Below, piece by piece: positions 1 to 5,302 of a DNA stretch of 6,712 bases; position 1 is the stretch's first letter, and each line of letters opens with the position of its first letter. Below the pieces are notes generated by a model. The model searched no databases. It was not told the DNA's origin and worked only from the letters and a program-made list of their open reading frames with translations. Origin of the DNA: JACQKD01 sp964614265 (GTDB lineage Bacteria > Patescibacteriota > Minisyncoccia > Phycocordibacterales > UBA918); the NCBI GenBank assembly GCA_964614265.1, contig CAZTKT010000036.1, positions 1-6,712 on the forward strand, in the 5' to 3' direction. Made by a program: the position numbers and the translations under genes.

Positions 1-159
1 CCATGTCCAACATCATGCTCCATCGGTTGGCGAGGGGTTTTTGAACATGCTCTAGCAACATACATACGACACTAACATCTCTCTTTTAGTATGGCTTACA
101 ATGTTATGTAGCATAAACATAGGGGCTCTTGTGAGGAGCCTCCGTTTGTGTACCTATGG
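1..159. other. Stretch without a supported gene
   Basis: This stretch lies downstream of the last minus-strand gene and is AT-rich in its middle part. It contains an imperfect inverted repeat at 101-120 (ATGTTATG against CATAAACAT, one bulged base) and a 7-bp hairpin at 122-142 (GGGGCTC against GAGCCTC, one G:U pair on the plus strand). Neither is followed by a convincing T run, so I do not call a terminator. Two minus-strand ATG frames starting at 65 and 61 stay open to the window edge, but they are only about 20 codons long, overlap each other and lack SD sites or promoters. Confidence 0.5.
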
Positions 160-354
160 TTAGGCAACAAGCTCCGTGTATGGAGTCAAATCACCCCCCA
201 ATGGGACTATGACTGACCCTCGTACGGCTGCACACGTACCGGGAGATGGCCCGCCCTCTCCAGGTCTTTCGAAGGGAGTATAGGGATAGCATGCATGAAT
301 CCCCCACGTATCCTCGTCGGATAGGTTAGCTGTATTACGATCTAATTCTTCCAT
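160..354 (-). CDS. Small orphan protein, 64 aa
   Basis: I do not recognise this protein. It is acidic at the N-terminus (MEELDRN, then LSDEDTW), rich in Pro and Gly in the middle (about residues 28-40), and ends in a short hydrophobic stretch (VIVPLGG). It has two Cys residues (22 and 41) and no signal peptide or membrane helix. The ATG at 352-354 is preceded by GGAG with a 6-base spacing, a reasonable SD site and the main support for translation. The gene starts 82 bases after the smc stop on the same strand and could be the last gene of that transcript. The intervening DNA holds the palindrome at 386-397. With no family match and short length, this could still be a chance ORF. Confidence 0.4.
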   Translation of the reverse strand: MEELDRNTANLSDEDTWGIHACYPYTPFERPGEGGPSPGTCAAVRGSVIVPLGGDLTPYTELVA

Positions 355-385
355 GATAGTCTCCGGTTATTGTCCTTGAGAGGGC

Positions 386-397
386 AAGTGTACACTT
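386..397. repeat. 12-bp perfect palindrome
   Basis: AAGTGTACACTT is its own reverse complement. It sits between the smc stop and the start of the 64-aa ORF, and a GTGTAC half copy lies nearby at about 409-414. It could be an operator, but one or two 12-bp palindromes are expected by chance in a window this long. Confidence 0.25.
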
Positions 398-436
398 CTT
401 GATACAGAGTACACCATCTATCCCCTATACACACCC

Positions 437-2749
437 TCACTTTGCCACCGCCACGGCATCCTCGAGCTTAACCGAGAGCAGTTTAGAAACGCCGTCCGCA
501 CCCATGGTGACGCCGTAGAGAACACCGGCGCGACTCATGGTCTCGCGATTGTGGGTGATGAGAATGAGCTGTGATCTCTTCGCAAGTGATTCGATCATAT
601 CGCCGTAGCGCCGACTATTCGCCTCATCGAGCGCAGCATCAGTCTCGTCGAGAATAACAAAGAGTGGTGGATTGACCTGACTCATTGCAAAAATAAGTGC
701 AATAGAGGTGAGTGCTCGTTCGCCACCAGAGAGCATATCGAGCCCGCGTACGCGCTTATTGGGAAGCTTCACGTCGATGTCTACGCCTTCTTCAACCACT
801 TCGCGGTCGCCGTCATCTCCATCGCCATCACCTATACTCATTGCTGTCGTAGAATCTTCAGAATCGAACAGTCCGTCAAGATCACTTTTCTTTTTTCGCA
901 CTGTTGGCTTCACCCGCAGAAGGGTCGCACTGCCACCACCAAACATCAATATAAAAAGGCGATTAAATTCAGTGCTAATCTTTTCAATACCGGTAATGAA
1001 TTCTTCATTGAGCTTTTGGGTAAGATCGGCGATCAGTGCTTCAAGCTTTTCTATCGACTGTTCAAGATCAGTGATTTCCCGCTCGAGAAACGTGTCACGT
1101 TCTTGTACCTCTTTGTATTCCTTCAGGACATCTTCCCCGCCACCACCAAGTTCTTCAAGTCGAATCTTCATTTTTTCGAGCTCATGTCGACGACTCTGTT
1201 GCAGTGATCGATCTTCCGTTACTATCAGCTCCTGCGTAAACGCGGTACCATCGGGATCAGCAGTACATTGGTGATAGTACGCGATGGCATTCCCAATAAG
1301 CGCCATACCCTCTTGCACCTCCCGGGCAAACTCATCTGTATCACGCTCGAGCATCTGCGCTTCACGAGCGAGTCGACTTTCCACCTCCGCGAGCTCACGC
1401 TGTCTCCCCACGATACGAAATACCTCCCGTTCTGCGGCACGACTCTCGCCCGCCTCAGCTTCAATAGACACTTTCAATGCTTCATAGTCGCGAGTACAGG
1501 TCTGTTCCTCCTCGGTAATACTTGCGAGTGTCTTTGCATGATGCTCCTCTTCTTTTCTGAGTGTCACAAGCTCTTGTTGCAGACGAGCGGTATCTGATGC
1601 TTCTGTCGCCGTGCGCGTCGTCTCATTAAGAAATGAACGAAGCGTGCGCACGATACTCTCGATGATGTGACGCAACCCCACCACATCGGACTCGTTTGTC
1701 GCATCCTGTGCAACGTGAGTCACCACATCCACCACTCGCTGGACTTCTGCGAACGCCACAGGTGCGTGCACTTCCTGCTCCTTTTTGCGCGCATCTTCGG
1801 CAACCCGTCGTTCGAGATACCCGAGCTGTCCCTCAACACGGCCACTCTCACGGAGTACTTCTTGTCGTTTCGTCCGCAGGAGTGACAATGTCTCCTCAAG
1901 CCCAACGAGTGCATCTCGTTTCTCATCTTGCGTAGCGGATGCGAGCACACGCTTTGCACTCATCAATTCCTCTTCAAGTGTGCGTAATTCCTCAGTAGGT
2001 CCAGTACGTTCTTCCGCGATACGTTTCGCGTGATGTGTCAGATATAATTCTTCGCGACGCAAATAACTTGCATACATCCCAGTGAGTTGTTCACGCAACG
2101 CAGTGGATTTTTCCATTTTTTTAACCTGCCGCTCGAGGAAGTGTAGGTGCGGTTGTACTTCTTTCCGCAACAATCGCACCTGTGCGATATTCTCCCGGGT
2201 CTTCTCCAGTTTGCGTTCACTCTCAATACGCTTGTACTGATACACCTTCAGTCCGAGGGCATCCTCAATCATTTCTCTCCGCTCTTTTGCTGTCGCAGAG
2301 AGAATGCGGTCCGCCTCACCCTGTGAGATGATGTGATGTCCTGTTGGTCCAATATTTGCCGCCGCGAGAAGCTCCTGCACATCACGAAGACGTGCCCGCG
2401 AGCCATTGATCACATACTCATTGACACCATCACGGTGCACGACGCGCTCCACCGTCATCTGATCAAAATCGAGAGGGAATATTCGTTTTTCGTTATTGAG
2501 AACGATCTTCACTGAAGCTCGATTCGCTCGCGCAAGACTCGCACCACCGCCCCAGATGAGATCCTCACCCCGCTTCCCACGCAGTGATTTAATAGACTGC
2601 TCACCGAGCACAAACCGAAACGCTTCCGCAGTGTTTGACTTACCCGATCCATTCGGTCCGACAATGGCGGTAATTGGTGTCGAAAAACCAAGCTCTGCTT
2701 TTTTTGCAAAAGACTTAAATCCACTTATCTCAAGCGACTCCAAATACAT
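437..2749 (-). CDS. smc: Short SMC-family chromosome-organising ATPase
   Basis: SMC proteins are ABC-type ATPases that dimerise and extrude or clasp DNA to organise and segregate the chromosome. Both half-heads are present. The N-terminal one has R-loop SLRG (R57), Walker A GPNGSGKS (31-38) and Q-loop Q143; the C-terminal one has signature LSGGERA (673-679), Walker B FVILDETD (697-704, D701 and E702), D-loop near 705-709 and switch His H733. Two coiled-coil arms (about 170-330 and 385-580) flank a 50-60 residue segment where the hinge should be. At 770 aa the protein is far shorter than the usual 1,150-1,200, with short arms and no recognisable hinge; there is no CxxC, so it is not a Rad50 zinc hook. 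An acidic linker (about 617-655) interrupts the C-terminal head. The ATG at 2749 lacks an SD but sits 6 bases after a -10 element. From memory, similar short SMCs occur in Parcubacteria. Confidence 0.93.
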   Translation of the reverse strand: MYLESLEISGFKSFAKKAELGFSTPITAIVGPNGSGKSNTAEAFRFVLGEQSIKSLRGKRGEDLIWGGGASLARANRASVKIVLNNEKRIFPLDFDQMTVERVVHRDGVNEYVINGSRARLRDVQELLAAANIGPTGHHIISQGEADRILSATAKERREMIEDALGLKVYQYKRIESERKLEKTRENIAQVRLLRKEVQPHLHFLERQVKKMEKSTALREQLTGMYASYLRREELYLTHHAKRIAEERTGPTEELRTLEEELMSAKRVLASATQDEKRDALVGLEETLSLLRTKRQEVLRESGRVEGQLGYLERRVAEDARKKEQEVHAPVAFAEVQRVVDVVTHVAQDATNESDVVGLRHIIESIVRTLRSFLNETTRTATEASDTARLQQELVTLRKEEEHHAKTLASITEEEQTCTRDYEALKVSIEAEAGESRAAEREVFRIVGRQRELAEVESRLAREAQMLERDTDEFAREVQEGMALIGNAIAYYHQCTADPDGTAFTQELIVTEDRSLQQSRRHELEKMKIRLEELGGGGEDVLKEYKEVQERDTFLEREITDLEQSIEKLEALIADLTQKLNEEFITGIEKISTEFNRLFILMFGGGSATLLRVKPTVRKKKSDLDGLFDSEDSTTAMSIGDGDGDDGDREVVEEGVDIDVKLPNKRVRGLDMLSGGERALTSIALIFAMSQVNPPLFVILDETDAALDEANSRRYGDMIESLAKRSQLILITHNRETMSRAGVLYGVTMGADGVSKLLSVKLEDAVAVAK

Positions 2750-2755
2750 AGGTAG

Positions 2756-2764
2756 ATTTTAGCA
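2756..2764 (-). promoter_or_regulatory. Extended -10 promoter for leaderless smc
   Basis: On the minus strand TGC-TAAAAT forms an extended -10 element (hexamer 5/6 to TATAAT) with exactly 6 bases between it and the smc ATG, so the expected transcription start is the A of the ATG. No good -35 is visible at 16-18 bp, which fits an extended -10 promoter. There is no SD before the ATG. Confidence 0.55.
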
Positions 2765-2804
2765 CTAACTAAAAGAAAAGTACCTGAGGGTAACTGCGCG
2801 TCTC

Positions 2805-2842
2805 TCATATAAACTAGTTACTCTCGTAGCGAGCTTATATGA
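2805..2842. repeat. AT-rich inverted repeat upstream of the smc promoter
   Basis: The arms TCATATAA (2805-2812) and TTATATGA (2835-2842) are perfect complements and enclose a smaller hairpin, CTCG(2823-2826)-TAG-CGAG(2830-2833). The repeat lies about 40 bases upstream of the smc -10 element and overlaps the end of the 29-codon ORF. No T run follows on the minus strand, so an operator or mRNA structure is likelier than a terminator. Confidence 0.35.
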
Positions 2843-2907
2843 AGGAAGGATGTATCAGAGAAATGGTGTTCCTCCGGTACATCCTCCTCGGTGGCAGTGA
2901 AAATCAC
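2818..2907 (-). CDS. Possible 29-aa ORF, GTGA overlap with the upstream small gene
   Basis: A GTG start (2905-2907) overlaps the TGA stop (2904-2906) of the 49-codon gene in a GTGA arrangement, typical of translationally coupled genes. The predicted peptide is acidic in its first half (TATEEDVPEEHHF) and ends in SSLRE. I recognise no family. There is no SD of its own, so translation would depend on termination-reinitiation. It could equally be an open frame by chance. Confidence 0.2.
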   Translation of the reverse strand: MIFTATEEDVPEEHHFSDTSFLHISSLRE

Positions 2908-3053
2908 TTGGGTCGTGCGAGCAGTGCACGACTGTGTCTATGCAGTCGAACCAACACGATGGCTTCCAACATCTCTCTCCATACTTGTGCCGATGTCTCA
3001 AACTGTTGCTCAGTAATTAATCTTTCCTCGGCGACGGTGCTAGTTTCCGGCAT
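2904..3053 (-). CDS. Small orphan protein, 49 aa, between rnc and smc
   Basis: The ATG at 3051-3053 is preceded by AAGGAG with a 6-base gap, one of the two best ribosome binding sites in the window. The predicted protein starts MPETSTVAEERLITEQQ, continues with an amphipathic stretch (QVWREMLEAIVLVRL, about residues 23-37) and ends basic (HRHSRALLARPK). It probably forms one or two short helices. No signal peptide, Cys pair or recognised motif is visible. It starts 54 bases after the rnc stop on the same strand, so it is probably expressed with rnc, while smc downstream seems to have its own promoter. I cannot assign a function. Confidence 0.5.
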   Translation of the reverse strand: MPETSTVAEERLITEQQFETSAQVWREMLEAIVLVRLHRHSRALLARPK

Positions 3054-3059
3054 CTTTCT

Positions 3060-3065
3060 CTCCTT
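3060..3065 (-). promoter_or_regulatory. Strong SD site for the 49-aa gene
   Basis: AAGGAG on the minus strand ends 6 bases before the ATG at 3053. It is the main reason for calling this short gene, because several neighbouring genes have no SD. Confidence 0.55.
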
Positions 3066-3107
3066 AATTAGGAAGAGGACAACCGTTCTGACCCAAACTT
3101 CAGCATA

Positions 3108-3809
3108 CTACACCCACCCCTTTTCCACCAACCCATTCTCGGCGGCCTTTTGTTCAGCTTCTTGTTTAGCACGGCCTTCACCCTGAGCGATGCACTGATC
3201 TCCTAAAAAAACGCCAACGGTAAACGTACGGTCGTGATCAGGCCCTTGTTCTTTGAGGGTTTGGTACGAAGGCGTGATACCTGTTACTTCTTGTGCTCGT
3301 TCTTGGAAACGGCTTTTTGGATCTTGCCAGAGGCGCTTATCAACAATCTCAGTGGTCAAAGAAAAGACTTGGCCAGCGACAAAGTCGCGCGCGGCAGTGT
3401 AGCCTTGATCAAGATAGATGGCACCAACGATCGCTTCAAACGTATTCGCGAGAATGTACTGTCGCGCGCGACCAATATCCTTTGCTTCCCCTTTCGAGAG
3501 CAGGAGGTACTCATTAATACCGAGTGCTGTTGCAGTCAGCGACAATGTATTAGTATTCACGAGTGCCGCACGAATTGCGGTAAGCTCGCCTTCTTGCTTG
3601 TCAGGATACGTCGCAAAGAGAAAGTCAGTCACAACAAGCTCCAGCACCGCATCACCAAGAAATTCAAGTCGTTCGTTATGTGATTGCGTAGCGTCACGGT
3701 TTTCATTCAAGAATGATCGGTGTGTCATCGCTGACAACAAATACTGCATGTCAGAAAATGTGACACCAAGAATTTTTTCTAATGTATGTAATTTTTCTTT
3801 GTCTTTCAC
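3108..3809 (-). CDS. rnc: Ribonuclease III
   Basis: RNase III cleaves double-stranded RNA, including the stems that release pre-16S and pre-23S rRNA. The 233-aa length is normal. The endonuclease domain (about 1-155) carries the signature NERLEFLGDAV (45-55), with E46, E49 and D53 matching E. coli E38, E41 and D45, and E73 matching E65. The second acidic motif reads LANTFEA: E125 matches E117, but N122 stands where E. coli has metal ligand D114. The C-terminal double-stranded RNA-binding domain (about 164-230) is complete, with the GEGRAKQEAEQKAA helix. The start is GTG at 3807-3809, 11 bases after the nusB stop and without an SD; the next Met (21) would remove the conserved first helix. Close spacing implies co-transcription and probably coupled translation with nusB, a sensible pairing since both act on rRNA transcripts. 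Confidence 0.95.
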   Translation of the reverse strand: MKDKEKLHTLEKILGVTFSDMQYLLSAMTHRSFLNENRDATQSHNERLEFLGDAVLELVVTDFLFATYPDKQEGELTAIRAALVNTNTLSLTATALGINEYLLLSKGEAKDIGRARQYILANTFEAIVGAIYLDQGYTAARDFVAGQVFSLTTEIVDKRLWQDPKSRFQERAQEVTGITPSYQTLKEQGPDHDRTFTVGVFLGDQCIAQGEGRAKQEAEQKAAENGLVEKGWV

Positions 3810-3820
3810 ACGAGGGGTAC

Positions 3821-4726
3821 TTATTGCTTCTGTCCTCTACCAACTAACATCGTGATAGCCTTTGTCACAATCGGTAATATATCCTCATAAAAATTCAGTT
3901 CTAGAATCTTTGACACTTTAAACCATTGACCGTCGTCAAGTCCTCCTTTCTTTTCGAGTGTGATATTTGCATACTCTGATCGTGCCAGAAAGTAGGTGAC
4001 ATGCTTGCGTTTCTTGCCCACCTCAGGATCAGATGCTACATACTCATTTTCCCCGAGCGTTGCCTCGATAGTACTCGTCAGTCCCAGTTCTTCCAAAATA
4101 GTACGCACCGTCCCCTCATCAGCTGGTTCGCCATCCTTCAAGTGTCCTTTTGTGAGTGTCCAGCGTCCAAAAATATCATGTACCAGTGCAAGATACGTCT
4201 CCCCCGCTTCTTCTGCATACACGACCGCACCCGCGAGTCGCTCAATCGGCATCTCATCATATGGTACATCGCGACGCTTGCGCCGTGGACTTTCTTCTTT
4301 TCCCGGCTCACCCATCACCTTATACACCGCACCAAGCACCCCATTTACAAACCTTCCAGAATTATCACCACCAAATTGTTTCGCAAGCTCAATCGCTTCA
4401 TTGATCGCGACCTTTGCCGGCACTTCACTCCGATCGCCAAACAAGAGCTCGTAGAGACCCAGTCGAAGAATATTTCGATCTACAGGAGAAATGCGATCGA
4501 TAGGCCATTCAGGTGCCGCCTGTTCTATAACCAGATCAAGTTCTTTTTGTTTCTGGAGGACACCACTTAAAAGGCGCTCCATAAAGGGGAGGTCAGATTT
4601 ATTTGGCGCAAACTCTGTAACGTTGCGTTCTAGCACACTGTTGATCTCACTCTTCTCGATAGTATTGAGATCCCATTCAAACAGCGACTGCAACACAATG
4701 CTTCTTGAAAGGTGCCGATTTGCCAT
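3821..4726 (-). CDS. nusB: NusB antitermination factor fused to a Nudix domain
   Basis: Residues 1-137 form a complete NusB domain: start NRHLSRSIVLQSLFEWD, core SPVDRNILRLGLYELLF (80-96), and end VAINEAIELAKQFG with GRFVNGVLGAVYK. NusB with NusE (S10) binds boxA RNA to prevent premature termination in rRNA operons. A charged linker (about 138-158, with PRRKRR) leads to a Nudix hydrolase-like domain (about 160-300). Its Nudix box runs from G194 to L216: G194, E200, R208, E212, E213 and G215 fit GX5EX7REUXEEXGU, but T209 replaces the Glu after the Arg. Typical NusB is about 130-160 aa, so the second half is a true fusion in one continuous frame. The ATG at 4726 has AGGA 8 bases upstream. Nudix enzymes hydrolyse nucleoside diphosphate derivatives or remove RNA 5' pyrophosphate; the substrate here is unknown and activity uncertain. 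Confidence 0.92.
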   Translation of the reverse strand: MANRHLSRSIVLQSLFEWDLNTIEKSEINSVLERNVTEFAPNKSDLPFMERLLSGVLQKQKELDLVIEQAAPEWPIDRISPVDRNILRLGLYELLFGDRSEVPAKVAINEAIELAKQFGGDNSGRFVNGVLGAVYKVMGEPGKEESPRRKRRDVPYDEMPIERLAGAVVYAEEAGETYLALVHDIFGRWTLTKGHLKDGEPADEGTVRTILEELGLTSTIEATLGENEYVASDPEVGKKRKHVTYFLARSEYANITLEKKGGLDDGQWFKVSKILELNFYEDILPIVTKAITMLVGRGQKQ

Positions 4727-4754
4727 ACCAGTGTTCCTGTCTGTATCCTATCAC

Positions 4755-4763
4755 GGTATACCA
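4755..4763 (-). promoter_or_regulatory. Possible extended -10 promoter for nusB-rnc
   Basis: On the minus strand TGG-TATACC fits an extended -10 element (hexamer 4/6). It would give a 5' leader of about 22 bases containing the AGGA SD of nusB. No clear -35 is visible, and read-through from rpmF is an alternative. Confidence 0.3.
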
Positions 4764-4773
4764 GAACCCACTA

Positions 4774-4793
4774 CACAGTAGCTGAGTACTGTG
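4774..4793. repeat. 7-bp hairpin between rpmF and nusB
   Basis: CACAGTA and TACTGTG are perfect complements around a 6-base loop. It begins 26 bases after the rpmF stop. No T run follows on the minus strand, so it is at best a weak attenuator or an mRNA 3' end structure. Confidence 0.3.
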
Positions 4794-4819
4794 GACAAGA
4801 AAGAAACCAACTACCTCAC

Positions 4820-5203
4820 TTAGTTTGTGCCAGTGGATGATCCTGACAGAGATTCATCCTTCTTTCGCTTTGCCGATGCACCTTTCGCCACGCGCGGTTC
4901 ATCCTTTGATGGTAACTCTTCTTTTGTCGTTCGTACCTTCTCTGGAGCCGTTGGTGCTCCTGATCCAGCAGTTGAAACCTTCATGCTCTCTCGTCGTTCC
5001 TTAAGCCGTGCATCCCGCTTGCGCTTCTCAGTCTCAAGATCCATCACCTGACGACCATTATAGTACCCACAGACACGGCACATATGATGTGGTAGGTGGA
5101 GTGCGCCACAATGTGAACACGTCGAAAGGGCTGCTGCAACAAGTGCATGGTGACTCCGGCGCTGCCGTGTCTGGGAGCGCGTATGTCTCATTCGAACAAC
5201 CAT
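4820..5203 (-). CDS. rpmF: 50S ribosomal protein L32 with long charged tail
   Basis: L32 is a small zinc-ribbon protein of the large ribosomal subunit. The N-terminal 55 residues carry all family marks: a basic start, RRSHHAL (15-21), and the zinc-binding pairs C29xxC32 and C42xxC45 followed by GYYNGRQV. All four Cys are present, so this is the zinc-binding form. The usual protein is about 55-65 aa; here it continues to 127 aa with a low-complexity tail (about 56-127) rich in Lys, Arg, Glu, Ser, Thr and Ala, including ETEKRKRDARLKERRES, probably disordered and possibly contacting rRNA. The ATG at 5203 has no SD but lies 9 bases downstream of a strong -10, suggesting a leaderless mRNA. The second Met (residue 5) also lacks an SD and would remove residues usually present in related L32 sequences. 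Confidence 0.94.
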   Translation of the reverse strand: MVVRMRHTRSQTRQRRSHHALVAAALSTCSHCGALHLPHHMCRVCGYYNGRQVMDLETEKRKRDARLKERRESMKVSTAGSGAPTAPEKVRTTKEELPSKDEPRVAKGASAKRKKDESLSGSSTGTN

Positions 5204-5212
5204 AGTAGAGAG

Positions 5213-5241
5213 ACTATAGCAAAAGATCCCCAGTCTCGCAA
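5213..5241 (-). promoter_or_regulatory. rpmF promoter, near-leaderless
   Basis: TTGCGA (5236-5241), a 17-bp spacer and TATAGT (5213-5218, 5/6) form a sigma70-like promoter; TGC immediately before the hexamer also makes it an extended -10. Nine bases separate the -10 from the ATG, so the leader would be about 0-3 bases. This is the best promoter match for a housekeeping gene in the window. Confidence 0.65.
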
Positions 5242-5302
5242 CTGCCCAGCAGACAAGACAGGAATCTACTACTTTTTACTAGAGACCATGCGATACCTAC
5301 CC

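Noticed and set aside
1..65. Two overlapping minus-strand ATG frames open to the window edge
   Set aside because: About 20 codons each, in competing frames, with no SD or promoter; they cannot be judged from this fragment.
122..142. Hairpin as terminator for the 64-aa gene
   Set aside because: On the minus strand the stem has an A-C mismatch and no T run follows; the plus orientation pairs better but has no gene to terminate.
708..1274. Plus-strand ORF of 188 codons within smc
   Set aside because: It is a Ser/Arg/Pro-rich antisense shadow of a gene whose ATPase motifs are clear on the minus strand.
1595..1768. Rad50/SbcC-type zinc hook at the middle of the SMC-like protein
   Set aside because: There is no CxxC motif; the only Cys residues (418 and 495) are single and lie in the second arm, and the heads match SMC rather than Rad50.
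2904..2912. Programmed -1 frameshift joining the 49- and 29-codon ORFs
   Set aside because: The site reads A-CCC-AAG-TGA, which is not a slippery heptamer of the X-XXY-YYZ type; stop-start coupling through GTGA is simpler.
2855..3001. Minus-strand Cys/His-rich frame (48 codons, TTG start) overlapping the 49-aa gene
   Set aside because: The spacing of Cys and His looks zinc-finger-like, but it needs a TTG start without an SD and overlaps a frame with a much better start.
2839..3186. Plus-strand ORF of 115 codons between smc and rnc
   Set aside because: It runs into the end of rnc on the opposite strand, has no SD, and has a Ser/Cys-rich composition typical of antisense frames. The minus-strand 49-codon ORF with a strong SD is a better explanation.
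3461..3472. 12-bp palindrome GTCGCGCGCGAC in rnc, and 10-bp palindromes at 745-754 and 3404-3413
   Set aside because: Short zero-gap palindromes of 10-12 bp are expected several times in a window of this length.
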